The notes under the pieces were generated by a model, which saw only the letters and a list, made by a program, of their open reading frames with translations, searched no databases and was not told the origin of the DNA. A stretch of DNA of 64,000 nucleotides from Viola odorata. Taxonomy: Eukaryota; Streptophyta; Magnoliopsida; Malpighiales; Violaceae. Below, piece by piece: positions 33,867-45,358 of this stretch (position 1 is the stretch's first letter; each line of letters begins with the position of its first letter). The stretch lies in assembly GCA_963691705.1 (NCBI GenBank), contig OY829537.1:76343352-76407351 (forward strand), read 5' to 3'. A program made the position numbers and the translations under genes.

Positions 33867-35396
33867 TTATTTTCCGAGTTGGCAAGAAAGACAATCAAAA
33901 TCAACATTAGGAACAGTTCCCAAAACACCAACATGAGACAAATGTTTAAGTTTATTCTTAGAAACATGACCGAGGCGAGAGTGCCAAATATTTAAAGGAA
34001 TAGATACATTAGATGGGGTGGCAGCAACAGTGGAGGAACTGTAAGGAAGATGAAGTGATGACAGTTCAAATAGACGTCCTATCTTAGTGCCTATCCCAAC
34101 TATCTTGTTGGTTACAGAGTCCTGCACAGTCACACCACTTGGTGAGAACAAAACATTAAATCCCATATCACAGATTTGACCAACAGATAAGAGGTTCACA
34201 GATAACTTAGGAATATGATATGTGTTAGAAATAGCAAGATGTGGTGTGTGAACAGATCCAATATGGGTAATATTCATAAGTGAGCCATCGGCAGTGTGAA
34301 TTGGTGGTGTTATAGACGTTAATGTCTTGGAGGAGAAATATGATGGGTCAGGTGTCATGTGATTGCAACAAGCAGAATCAAATAACCAAGAAGTATTACC
34401 TGATGTGGTGGAGAGGACGGTATGTTGATTCCGTTCATGAGAGAGTGCACGAGCGACAATTGTTTCGACGTCATTGGGAGTAAGATTTGGTGTGGGTTCT
34501 GGTGAAGTGGTTGGAGCGGCACTGTCAGTTACAGCGGCACTGTCAGTTATAGCGGCATATGGTCGAGAGAATGGTCGAGACGATAAGGGTGTATTTATGG
34601 ATTGACTGGTGCCTTGTTCACGTTTCCTTTGCAATGCCCAACACTTGTTGATTGTGTTACCCGGTTTCTTGCAATACCTACAGGAAGTGTCAGAATTGTT
34701 GTATGGTTTATTTGGTGGTGTGGATGTGGTGGCAAGGACAGACAGTTTAGAGACGTGAGAGGATGTGCGACAGATTTCTTCGGCAATGAGCTCAGTAACG
34801 GCTTTATCCATAGTTGGTAATGGATCACGATGGAGTAGATTAGTCTTGACATGTTCATAATCACTATGAATTGCCATAACAAACTGATAGAGACGTAGCG
34901 CATCACGATACTCATAAAAGAGTTGAGCATCCCCAGGGCATAACCATTTTGGTTCTGATAGAGCTAATTGATCCCACAGATAAGATATTGCTGAATAAAA
35001 ATCAGAAATTGATTGACCAGGTTCTTGTCGCATATCATGCAAAGTATTGAGATATTGTAAGCGAGAGGCAACATTAGTAGCAGAATAACGGGTGGCCAGA
35101 AAATCAAATACCTCTTTAGCCGTGTCGAAACGACCAAATTGTTGGCGAATGGAGCGAACGGAGGTGTTACCAACCCAGGTAATGATTTTATGATTGTTGC
35201 TGTCCCACTCTTCAAGTCTGGACTGGAAAGAATCAGAACTTTCTTCCTTTTTCGCGGTGGGTTCTTTAATGTCACCAGTGACATAATGCCAAAGTTTACG
35301 CCCTTTGAGAAAATTACGCATGTCTTGAAGCCATAAGGTGTAGTTGGAACCGTCAAGAGTGGTGGAAATAGGTTGGGTAACATTCTCTTGAGCCAT
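33867..35396 (-). pseudogene. Copia gag, protease and integrase zinc-finger part
   Basis: ATG at 35396 (minus) opens MAQENVTQPISTTLDGSNY. Gag follows with a zinc knuckle CRYCKKPGNTINKCW in which the usual His is Asn. The protease region reads WLFDSACCNHMT, with DSA where the canonical aspartic protease has DSG or DTG. The GAG-pre-integrase segment has HSRLGH and CLSCQLGK. A TAA (33867-33869) ends the frame before the integrase core. This part is a continuous ORF of about 509 codons. Confidence 0.85.
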
Positions 35397-36306
35397 GGTG
35401 AAAGGAAGCTCAAGTACAAGGGCACGAACCGGAAGGAATGGCAAGTAACCGGTTGAGAAGAGAGTTGATCAAAACGGACCCCAAAAATGGATAGAGCACC
35501 CTCGAAAACCTTGGGAACCGGTCTGATATTCTAACAAACCGGAGTAAAAGCGGGTGAACCGGACGGGTCAAGGAGTTGAACCGGAAGGTCAAAGTCAACT
35601 CGGAAGGCAGACTTAGAAAAGTCAAAGATGACACGTGGCAGAAGTCTGGACGAGACACGTGAGCAGATAGGTGACCGAATCACAAAAGGACACGTGCACA
35701 AGTAAGAATGTGACACGTGGTATTACACGTGGACAAATCACAGGGTGACAAGTGGACCAGCGAAGAACAGACACGTGGAACATACGTGACAATGAGTAGA
35801 CCAGTAGCACAAAGGCACGTGAAAGACACGTGGCCAAATCCTAAGGTGACATCTGGCAATGACGTGGACCGGTAGCCAGAAGACACGTGGCAAAACACGT
35901 TGAGGAGACTATTGGAGAAGATGCCCGGCGCGTGGACCTGCTTCTGCCGGTGTGGGCGCGTGCGGTTGCGGATGGCCACGAAATTTCCTGGGTCGATGAA
36001 TACGCCGGTGGGGAGTCCTTCAAGGCGGCGCGTGTAGTCGGAAGAGGACGTTAAGGGGCTGTAAAATACGATTTACAGTAGAGCAGAGGTTCTGCCGGTG
36101 GTGGCGCGTGGTGGCGCGTGCGGAGGTGTACGGCGGCGAAAAATTCCAGATTAACCCGTCGGAAGGCGATGTAGATGATGATGAGGTGTGTGTCGAATTT
36201 AGAGAATGATTGAGGTGTTTTTCGGAGGTTTGCAGCGGAAGAACGAAATTGAAATTTCGGCGGAAAATTTTAACAAAATGGCTTTAGGAGACTAGCTCCG
36301 CTACCA
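35397..36306 (-). mobile_element. Copia 5' leader with primer-binding-like site
   Basis: No ORF of note. Directly inside the 5' LTR the minus strand reads TGGTAGCGGAGC, close to the initiator-tRNA-Met primer site of Copia elements (TGGTATCAGAGC, two differences). The middle holds a dense CACGTG cluster. Confidence 0.75.
35632..35889. promoter_or_regulatory. Cluster of nine G-box (CACGTG) motifs
   Basis: CACGTG starts at 35632, 35656, 35691, 35714, 35726, 35772, 35816, 35827 and 35884, most as ACACGTGG or GACACGTG. By base composition alone far fewer than one is expected in 258 bp. G-boxes bind bZIP and bHLH factors in plant promoters. They lie downstream of the 5' LTR, in the transcribed leader. 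Confidence 0.75.
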
Positions 36307-36599
36307 TGTTAGAAACCATGAAGCAATATGAGATAGAAGGAATTGTGTTGTATTGAATTGCTTGATTTTACAAGAGATGGAGCACTCCTATTTATACATA
36401 AACTAGAGGTAAAATATTCAACATTGTACAGTGGAGAGAGGGACTTTGATGGCAGAGGCTGGACTCATTTTCTTCATTCCAAGATACGATATATCTTGGT
36501 ATATCTTGGACTTGATCTTTCATGCATGCGTGAAAGATCTTCAACTATTGCTGCCAACTTGACAGCTTGTATTCACAAGCTACAGTAGCATATTTAACA
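36307..36599 (-). mobile_element. 5' LTR of Copia element, 293 bp
   Basis: Partner of 30803-31095, same length, about three differences. TSD CATCA follows at 36600-36604, after which LINE ORF1 resumes. Confidence 0.92.
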
Positions 36600-36604
36600 C
36601 ATCA

Positions 36605-37780
36605 GAACTGCAGAGCTAGGTTGATTGACAACCCGTTGGGCAATGGTTCGCTCCTATACGCGGATTTTTCAAAACTGACAAGTCGGGAGGGGTGGATGCG
36701 AGCTTTAGGATGGTTGACATGAGTAATAAAGTTTGCTATGGTTTTCATTTCAATTCGGCCTCTTGGATGGCTAGTTTGTCCATTCCTAAGGTGGTTAATA
36801 ATGTCAACCTCACCGGGAGTTCAAAGTCCCAACGTGTGGCTGCAGTTGAAGGGACGATCAGAGCTCTCACCAATTCAGATCGTGAGTAGTGGCTCAGCTG
36901 GCGATATGGAAGAGAGAGGTAGTAGAGGTGGATCAATTACGGACCACGTTCTGGAAAAACTCAAAAAAGTGGTTATTGAGAATAGATTGGTGGATAACTT
37001 GAAAAACTGAGGTCGTGATATTCAGGAATTGGAACAGCTGCTGCTAACGTATGTTCATAAATTTTCAGAGAAGAGGGGTGCAAGTGCTGGAATAGGGTTT
37101 GATATTGGGCCTCAAGGAAAAGGTAAAAACTTAATGTTTGATGAAGCTGTTGGGTCGTGCTCTACAGACCTGGCTCATCGTGATGTTGACACCTTCATAG
37201 GGGAGGGATGTCTAGGGCTAGAGGGGGAGAGTGTCTTCCGCAACCCGGCCCGTGAGGAAGTGTTGCTCCTACTTGGGTCGAGTCTGGCTCCGAGGCCCAA
37301 CGCTCAACTCCAGCTGCGGCTTGATGCAAAGATGAGCATTTCTGGGCCGAGCCAGCCTCTGTGCCCCAGCGCCCTGTCTTGTGAAGGAGTAGTTGACGCG
37401 CTGAGGGCCTTGAGCTCAATGGCTGGTTTAGGTGTTTTGGATGGGCTATCTGGTGTCGCAGCCCATTTAGAGTCTGACAACTAATCTAACTTGGAAGAGA
37501 TTATTCCAGTTTTTGGTAACACCACTGATGATCGAACCAGTACCAATAGCTCGTAGGTAGTATTGGAGGGGGCTTACCGTCATGTCAATAAGGTCGTAGG
37601 TAGTATTGGCAAGGCTCTGGTGGCGAGGTTCGGGAAGTTGGTTCACTTCGCGAGGAAAAATATTAGGTGTTTGGAGGGTTCCATGATTTGGAAAAATGGG
37701 GTGGGACCTCACCCAAAGGCTATGGTTAATGGTAAAAAGAGGTTGAAGGCACTAGAGATGATGCAAAAAAAAAAAAAAAT
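36605..37780 (+). pseudogene. LINE ORF1, C-terminal part
   Basis: Resumes with the last Cys of the zinc knuckle (NCRARLIDNPL) and LLYADFSKL.SREGWMRAL, as in plant L1 ORF1, followed by a long weakly conserved tail with stops and frameshifts, ending in a Lys-rich segment (GKKRLKALEMM) and a run of 15 A. ORFs at 37029-37484 and 37563-37780 are remnants of this tail. Confidence 0.55.
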
Positions 37781-37783
37781 AGT

Positions 37784-38289
37784 GTATTCCGGTTCAGTTT
37801 CTGATTTTTTTTTAAAATTTTTTAATTTTTTTTAAAACAATTAGGAAAACTACTATTTATTCATGCAAAAAAATTATTTCTTTGTTATCATGGATATTTT
37901 AAAACAAGTAAGAAAAAGTGGATTTTTCAAAAAAATAAATAATAAAGAAATGTCCCGACCCAGCCCAGCCCCAGCAATGAAGGAAAAAAATAAAGAAATT
38001 TGAGGGGAAGGGGATTCAAACCCCTTCCCTTTTGTAAGAGAGTGAAAGATTTAACCACTGAACCAAAGCTAAACTTTTGATAATTAATGCATATATATAT
38101 ATAAAAAAATCTAGTTCAAATGGTTCTACGGTTCGGTTTTATGGGTTTCATATTCTTAGACTCGGACCGAACTGGAAATTTTCCGGTTCTAGATTGGTAG
38201 AACCGGACTGAACCGAAAAGTAACGGTTCGGGTCAAAATTCTCTGGTTCCTGTTCAGTTTCTGGTTCGGTCCGGTTTCTTACACCCCTA
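37784..38289. mobile_element. hAT-type element copy, left end degraded
   Basis: The right end, GGTTTCTTACACCCCTA, matches the family at 22476-24170 and 39611-42042. The left border is only a degraded TAGTGTATTCCGGTTCAG and no TSD was found. Dense GGTTC/GAACC motifs and a tRNA-like module (38000-38070) confirm the family. Confidence 0.6.
38000..38070 (-). other. tRNA-like (Pol III A/B-box) module in hAT copy
   Basis: Minus strand: TTTGGTTCAGTGGTTAA, then GGGGTTTGAATCCCC about 41 nt later. The latter forms a perfect 4-bp stem with a seven-base loop like a T-arm. It is the best preserved of the three modules. The acceptor stem is not evident. Confidence 0.6.
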
Positions 38290-39602
38290 TTAATGGGTGC
38301 TGAATTTGTCAAAAATAATAATAATACAACTTATCACGCCGAGACAAAAGATATTGTAGCAATCAATGAGAAGTTCGTTCCACAGGGATTGACAGTCTAA
38401 TTTCAGTTCCCAAGTATGACTAATAGTGAGAAACAATAGTAGCCAATAAAATGGGAGTCTTGTAAGAACTAATTGAGAAGATGGAACGTAATCAAAACAG
38501 TAAATAAATAAGTAACAAAAAGGATCAGATGATAGAAAATTCCCAGTAAAGACAATTCACATGTATTGATCATTGATACAAAGATGTTTAAAACCGAGTT
38601 TCATAGGGTGGCTATAGAAGTCAGGTTCACTTTGACTTTCTACTCTCCTCCTAATCAAGTTTCTTAAAGAAATCTCTCTATTAAGAACCCTAACCTTCTC
38701 GGTAATCCTAAGGTTCACTTATAGAATTTTAACTAGTTGGTTGATAAAAACAAGGAGAGACCATTCCTAGGCCTAGGGATCAGTCCACTCGCCCCTATGA
38801 TCCTAATTCTTCTCTTTCTCTAGCCGAGTCCCGGCTCGTGGCTCTAATTGAGTCCCGACTGGTCATGAGCTAGTTGCCTACGAATTTATTCTAACAATGT
38901 AGACCCAAAGTTATTAGGGAAAACTGTAATTATTCAGATTTAAAACTTAAGTTGATCATGCTTAAATCAAATAGGAATAAATTGATGAGAAATCATAAAG
39001 AGAAAAAATATAAAATTCAGAATTTATTAAATACGTTTAGATCTCACGATACTAGAACCATGAACCTTGGAGTCTTTACCAAAAGTGATTTACTTAGCTA
39101 GAAACAGACATAATAAAATTAAATACGAAATTCAATTGCATAAAACTAGAAATCTTCTCGTTTCAAGGAAGAAGACGAGGAGAGCAAAACAATGGAGTTT
39201 CAAGTCTGGTTGCATAGTGAAGGGCCAAGAAGAGAGAGTTAGGGAAGATCGTTCCCAATCCGACCTTTCTATCTAAATATACTAGCAAAAATCCAATCGT
39301 CCTTATCTCTATCCTTATTTTCCTAGAATTTTAGATAAAAACCTAAACAAATTGTTCTCCTCCTCTAGGATGTTTTACAGCTTTCAAACACCTTCAAGAG
39401 GTCTTCTTTCAATTGCAGGAGTGTTGGCGTGCTTTCTCTTTGTTTGCAGCCCATGCCCACTTCGCTGCTCCTTGGTCTTGCTGACATCGTCCTAGGTCTA
39501 GTGTAGATGCACTCTTTCCTAATGCAGATGTGCTCTCTCATAGGCTTAGGGAAGAGGCTTTTTCATTCTGATTCAGCTCTTTTCACCACTGTTTTTTTTT
39601 GG
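38290..39602. other. Unassigned sequence between two hAT-type elements
   Basis: No coding sequence. Phrases such as CGTTCCACAGGGATTGACAG (38373) resemble sequences common in plant LTR elements, so this may be a decayed LTR, but no ends or TSD were found. Confidence 0.35.
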
Positions 39603-39810
39603 CTCTTTTTTTAGGGGTGTACAAAAACCGGCCCAAAGCAGAATTGCCGGTTCGGTCCGAATTTTTATTTTTTTTTGAAAAAATGAACCGAACCGGACCG
39701 AACCGTATTGTCCCGGTTCGGTCCGGTTCTCCAAATCTGAAAAACTCAAACTGACCGTAGAACCGGAAGAACCGGTTCTTATATATATATATACACATTA
39801 ATATCAAAGT

Positions 39811-39880
39811 ACAAATTTGGTTTAATGATTAACATTTTACCTATTACCTTAAAGGGGGGAGGTTCAAATCCCCAAGTTTG
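39811..39880 (+). other. tRNA-like (Pol III A/B-box) module in hAT element
   Basis: Plus strand: TTTGGTTTAATGATTAAC, then GGTTCAAATCC 43 nt later (A-like to B-like box). It lies about 200 bp from the left end, mirroring the position in the other copies. Confidence 0.5.
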
Positions 39881-40019
39881 CATTTTCTTTTTTCCTTTCT
39901 TTTTTCTTTCTAAACTTAACTTCTTATCTTTGTTTTTTCCTTCTAAACTTAATTAAAATTCCTCATTTTTTATTTATTTGTTATTTTAAATATAAAATTT
40001 TACTACGAATATTTTCTAA

Positions 40020-40680
40020 CTTAACTCCACATCTTTCTTTTTTGCTTCTAAACTTAATTAAAATTCATCATTTTTTTCTTTTAAACTTAATTAAAAGTCC
40101 TCATTTTTTCCCTTTTATTTTTTTATTTTAAATAGAAAAAATTATTAGGAAGTTATATTAGAATTATTATGAGTAAAAGACATTGTCTCTTTTAAACTTT
40201 TAAACTTAACTAAAAGTCTAAAGTCCTCATTCTTTTTCTTTTATTAGTTATTTTAAATATACAATTTTACTAAGGATGTTTTCTAAACTTAACTCCACAT
40301 CTTCTTCTTTTTTCTTCTAAACTTAATTAAAATTCATCATTTTTTTCTTTAAACTTAATTAAAAGTCCTCATATTTTCCCTTTTATTTTTTTATTTTAAA
40401 TAGAAAAAATTATTAAGGAAGTTATATAAGAATTATTATGAGTAAAAGACATTGTCTCCCTAGTAACTAGTAAGGACCAAAAAATAGAAATTTTTTATGG
40501 TTTTTCCTTTTAACCTTTTAAACTTAACTAAAACTCTAAAAGTCCTCATTTTTTCTTTTATTTGTTATTTTAAATATATAATTTTACTACGGATGTTTTC
40601 TAAACTTAGCTCCACATCTTTCTTTTTTTTCTTCTAAACTTAATTAAAATTCATCATTTTTTTCTTTTAAACTTAATTGT
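40020..40680. repeat. Tandem ~270-310 bp repeats inside hAT element
   Basis: Blocks with CTCCACATCTTTC, CTAAACTTAATTAAAATTCA and GAGTAAAAGACATTGTCTC recur at about 40020, 40290 and 40605 with small indels. Confidence 0.65.
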
Positions 40681-42149
40681 TCAATGATAATTTTGAAGCT
40701 CTAAATGTAAGTGATCTAATCTTATCATCCTATGGAGCACGATTATATTTGAAAATTCTTCGTGTGTATATGTTAGGCTCGAAAAAATATATTATTATAA
40801 ATTGTAATAGCCATTTATATAGTTAATATGTATAAAGTAAGACCATTAATTATTAATAATATGGCACATACTAGTAATATTGCCATTAATCATTACTTTA
40901 ATATGTAGTTATTGAGGTATATCATGGATATATGTTTATTGTTCAATATTTTATTTAATAAAAAATGAATTATATTGTTGTAAGAGAGAATCATGTCAAT
41001 TGTCATAAAATTAAAAAAATATAATTACTAATTGTTTAACAACTAAACAGTGTGTTTAATGTCAAAACGACGTCGTTTAACAGCTAAACGACGTGTTTGT
41101 CAAAATGACGTCGTTTAACAGCTAAACGGTGTGTTTAGTGTCAAAACAACGTCGTTTTGACATTAGGGCAAATCAAAATTGAAATCAGATTGAGATTGAG
41201 AGCAAGCCATCACTCTCGTCAAACAGCAACAGAACTAGTCCTCTCCTCTTCTCTCCTCTCCCCTCTCGTCGACTACGGTGCCCCTCACTCTCGTTGTCGC
41301 AACCGCAACCGCCGGCCGTCAGCCAAGCCAACAACAGCATAACAGCTACCTCCTATCCTCTCTCGTCGCAACCTTCACTCTCGTCAAACAACAGCGGAAC
41401 TGAATAACTACCTCCTCAAGTGATTCCTGCAAGAAAGGATGGTACAAAGTCAAGCACATCAAACGTTGATTCTTATCATCAATTTATTTTCAGATTTGAT
41501 TTCTTTCCCTCTCTTCTCTTTTCTTCTTTTACAGTTTGATTGTTGATTTCTTGTTTTTTTTTTGTATTTTTGATTGGCTTCTTAAGTAGAAAGTTGGTTA
41601 TGGGTTGACTTGTTTTCATCACTTACTGTATAAAATTCCACTACAATTTCTTTTTTTCTTTTTTTCCTAGTTAGTTTGATTGACTCTCAATGCATTTTGT
41701 ATTGGAGAATCTCTGACTATGCTTGTTTGGAATGCAAAGTTGTCGATACATAATCAACAAAATAACTTATGGTATCTAAGTTTTATGCTTTATGTTAGAA
41801 ATAATTTTATCCATTAGATATGCAAGGAGAGGATGATTGAAGATCGGTGGCCAAATCCTTTATGTTCCAAAATAAAAATGTTAAAAATAAAATAAAAATT
41901 TCCGGGTCAGAACAGGAACCGACCCGGACTGAACAGTTAGTGTCTGGTTCGGTCCAATTCTGCCCCAACTAGAACCGGTAATTTTCAGTTAGGTCCGGTT
42001 CTAACCTAAGAACCGGACTGAACCGGCCCGTGTATACCCCTACTCTTTTCTGGACGTTTCTATTCCTTTCGTCAAAAAGGAAGAGAATACGCCCAAATTA
42101 GCAGTATCATCATCTAAAAAGAGGTAGAATAAATGATCAACTTGTACAA

Positions 42150-43570
42150 AATAAGCATCAAATCAATGGTCTTTTCCTTAAGTAATTGTGGCTGATGGTG
42201 AGGGTGAACATAGAAATGGGTGCTTCTTTAATGTGTCGCCTTGATATTCCTATTAATGTTTTGTCTTGTGATGCTCATTGTATAGCTATAGAGTTTTTGA
42301 ATGGTTCGAATGGTGGCCCGACTTGGCACTTTACTGGTATTTATGATTGCCCCCCTTTAGAGGATAAACACAAAACTTAGGATATGCTCAGGGATCTTAA
42401 AGGGAAAAGTCACCTCCCTTGGCTTTGTGTGGGGGATTTTAATGAGGTTCGTTGGGCCAAAGAAAAGCTAGGCGAGATTAATAAAGACTTTGGGGCTATG
42501 GGTGCTTTCCATCGTGCCCTAAACGAGTGTGTAATAACTAATGGGGTAACGAGACTATTTTGGAACGTATTGATAGGGGGACGATAAATGAACGGTGGAT
42601 GGTTTGCTTCCCAAACGCAGAGGTAAAGCACCTCCCAGAACTTTTTTCGAATCATTGCCGGATATTAATTAAGCTAGCTAAGGAAATGAGACCTATTCGT
42701 AGGGAAAACGTTTTTCGTTTTGAGGCTGCCTGGTTGACGGAGGAGTCTTGTATTGAGATGGTCCAGAAGTTTTGGGAGGAGTTAGAGATTAGGGGGACTG
42801 GGAAATCCTTAACATGACACCTAGTGAGTTGCGGGGTTGAGCTATCTAAGAGGAGCTAAGAGATCTTTGGAGATGTTCATAGAAATGGGAGTATTTCTGT
42901 TGGCTTCAGCAATAACAAGTGTCGGACCGGAATATTGATGAGATGGAGGTAGTCTGTCGAGAGCTGGAGGAGTTGATCTAGAGAGAGGAAGTTATGCGGA
43001 AGCAGAGGTCTAGAACGTTCTGGCTTAAAGAGGGGGATAGAAACACAGTTTTTTCATACTAGAGTTTCTCAAAGGAAAAAAGAAGAATACAATTAAAAGA
43101 ATAAAAGATGGTTTGGGGTGTTTGGAGGGAATCTCCGGTAGAGATCCAAGGTATTTTTCTAGAGTACTATAAGGGTTTATTCTCTTCAGAAGAAAGCGAA
43201 AATCTTTCAAATATTTTACAATTTATAACTCATCGCATTTCACAAAATATGAATGATTTCCTTTCTCAAGTTTTTAAAGCCCTTAATCAGATGCATCCTA
43301 ATAAGGCCCTTGGGCCTAATAGAATGCCTCTGCTGTTTTTTCAAAAAATATGGTATTTCCTCGAAACTCCTAATTGTAGGGCAATTTTTGGCATTTTAAA
43401 CAATGGAGAAGATCCTAGCTACCTCAACCATACATTTATCACCCTCATCCCAAAAATAGCCAAACCTACGATTTTCCCACAATTCCGTCCTATTAGCTTT
43501 TGCAACGTACCAAAGTGTTAGCAAATCGTCTCAAAAGGATATTGCCGAGTATAGTGTCAGAGAACTAGAG
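42150..43570 (+). pseudogene. LINE ORF2 fragment (endonuclease and start of RT)
   Basis: Broken frames give an APE-type endonuclease (HFTGIYDCPP, LPWLCVGDFNEV, a WMVCFPNAEVKHLPELFSNH-like segment whose last part aligns with the family SDH motif) and then the N-terminal RT region (YYKGLFSSEE, MHPNKALGPNRMP, RPISFCN). Stops and frameshifts are present (for example TAG near 42378). The fragment is cut at 43571 by an LTR element; the rest of the RT is not seen in the window. Confidence 0.75.
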
Positions 43571-44223
43571 TGATACGAGCTTGGCTCCTTTTGGAAGCTT
43601 GAAGCCAAAAGCTCAAGGCAATAGGCGGATTTAGCCCTCTTGTGAGAGATTGATTATGAAAAGTAGCAAGAACACTTGATGAAAATATGAAGAGAAGTCT
43701 TTCTCTTAATAGATGATAAACAACAAGTATTAAACCCTTTACTATGACAAACCCTCCTCAAAACAAGCCTAGGTAACCTTGCCAAAATAGTAAAGAGGAT
43801 CTCTCTTCCAATGTTGACCCTCTCAAGGAAATATCTTGAGCAACCCAACCATTTGGAGAAGATGACTACAAGTTCTTAAATCCACACCTAAAGTGTAATG
43901 ATCTTTGAAATGAGTATACTCACCAAATTCAAGACATGACTTAGAAATCGCTAACATAGTCTATTTATACTATATAATTATTACATAGTCTTCAAAAAAG
44001 GAAGATGTGGTTGTCCTTGAAGAATAGACACGTTTGCCCTTCAAGTGAACTACAAGTCACTCAAAAACTCTTAAGTCTGCCCAGACTTCATGGTCGGTCT
44101 CATGACCCATGAACGTGACCATGAGCACGCGACTGTCTTGGTCTTTCGGTTAGGGTTAGGCATTGGTGCTCGACGCGAGCGTGGGTGGGACATATGGGTA
44201 CGGAAGGGTCTACACTCGTATCA
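43571..44223 (-). mobile_element. 3' LTR of a minus-strand non-autonomous LTR element, 653 bp
   Basis: TGATACGAGCTTGG...CACTCGTATCA, with ends inverted to each other (TGATACGAG / CTCGTATCA). On the minus strand it follows the purine tract CTCAAATGGGGAGGGGA (complement of 44224-44240). The partner LTR is not found to the right, so the element is truncated or its other end is diverged. No TSD could be checked. Confidence 0.7.
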
Positions 44224-45358
44224 TCCCCTCCCCATTTGAGAGGCTTCATCCTTGAAGCCAAATCAAAGTCGTTTGCGCCCTCAATATTAAGAACTTGAAG
44301 CTTTGTCACCATGGCTGAATTGTGGGCACCTCCTAAGCTAGCACAAACACTCAAAATAGGTGGAAGCAAGTCTATAGGGGTGAAAGGAAATACCCATAGG
44401 TGACTTCAAAATGATCAAAAAGAGTAGCATTATGCCAAATACGCGTGCACACCAATGCATGAAAATGAGAGTATGTCTTGCAAATATGCCCATCCAAGAC
44501 AAGTGGGGCATGCCAAGGCCCATGCTAGGCAAAACTATGTTGAACAGAAGGAGGCATAGAATGTGTGTAAGAAATACATTTTCCAAACATGTATGTAATT
44601 TGTACCCCTACAATATAACATGTAAAGGCAAAAATGATCACATAATTAGAAAGGTGAGATGTTGTGGGGTGTGAAAGATATGCCAACGTCACAAACCAAG
44701 TACCTCTATGGACTTCAATGACAAGGAAACTAAACATCTAAGCAAATGGTAAGCGATGACAATTCACATAAGCAAGAAAAGGGTCCAAAGAGTTCCACAC
44801 ATGTGCACGTAAGCAAGTGTCATATGAATAATGCAAAATGCAATCACATGCCAATATGTTGATATGAAAACATGCCTCCCAAAAGTGACCATACATGATA
44901 TGCTTGATATGCTTGATATGCCATGACAAATACAAATCAAGGTCATTTCAGAAGTACAAGCAATATACGCAAGAAGCAAGGAAAACATGTACCAATCACA
45001 AAGAAGTGTTGTAGGCATCTCAAACATTCGCACTAAATCAAGGTAACATATAGTGTCAAAAGGCATGGCATGATGAATGAGATGAGATGTAGTTGAGTGT
45101 TCTTTCTTAGAAAAATATTCAAGTGGTGCACACAAAGGAGCATTATGTACTTTCATGACAAACAAAACAAACATGACATTATAACCAATACGCCATCCAA
45201 CATGAAAAATGGTAGGTGATGAACTTTAACACAGGCAAGATAAATGTCTTTAGAGTGCTCAACATGTGAATGTGCACGTAAGTGATTGTCATTTGAAAAT
45301 ACGAGCAAGAAGTTGTAGAGATGACTTAGAGGTGTGTACATTTCATAGAATTCATCAG
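44224..45358 (-). mobile_element. Internal non-coding region of the same LTR element
   Basis: No conserved domain on either strand. ORFs here lack recognisable motifs. There is no polymerase anywhere in this element. Confidence 0.45.

Larger units (their letters stand above)
39611..42042. mobile_element. hAT-type non-autonomous element, about 2.43 kb
   Basis: Left end TAGGGGTGTACAAAAACCGG (39612), right end GTGTATACCCCTA (42042). The 8-bp flanks CTCTTTTT (39603-39610) and CTCTTTTC (42043-42050) match at 7 of 8. It is the same family as 22476-24170 but inverted. It contains a tRNA-like module, T-rich ~270-310 bp repeats (40020-40680) and three AACGACGTCGTTT-type palindromes (41040-41160). No transposase. 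Confidence 0.8.

Noticed and set aside
37726..37733. TTAATGGT as a TSD partner for TTAATGGG (38290-38297)
   Set aside because: Seven of eight match, but the sequence after it does not begin with the element's terminal repeat and reads as LINE ORF1.
44338..45174. Cys/His/Met-rich ORFs on the minus strand
   Set aside because: Repetitive ATG-CAT-rich DNA gives many such residues; no domain order and overlapping frames.
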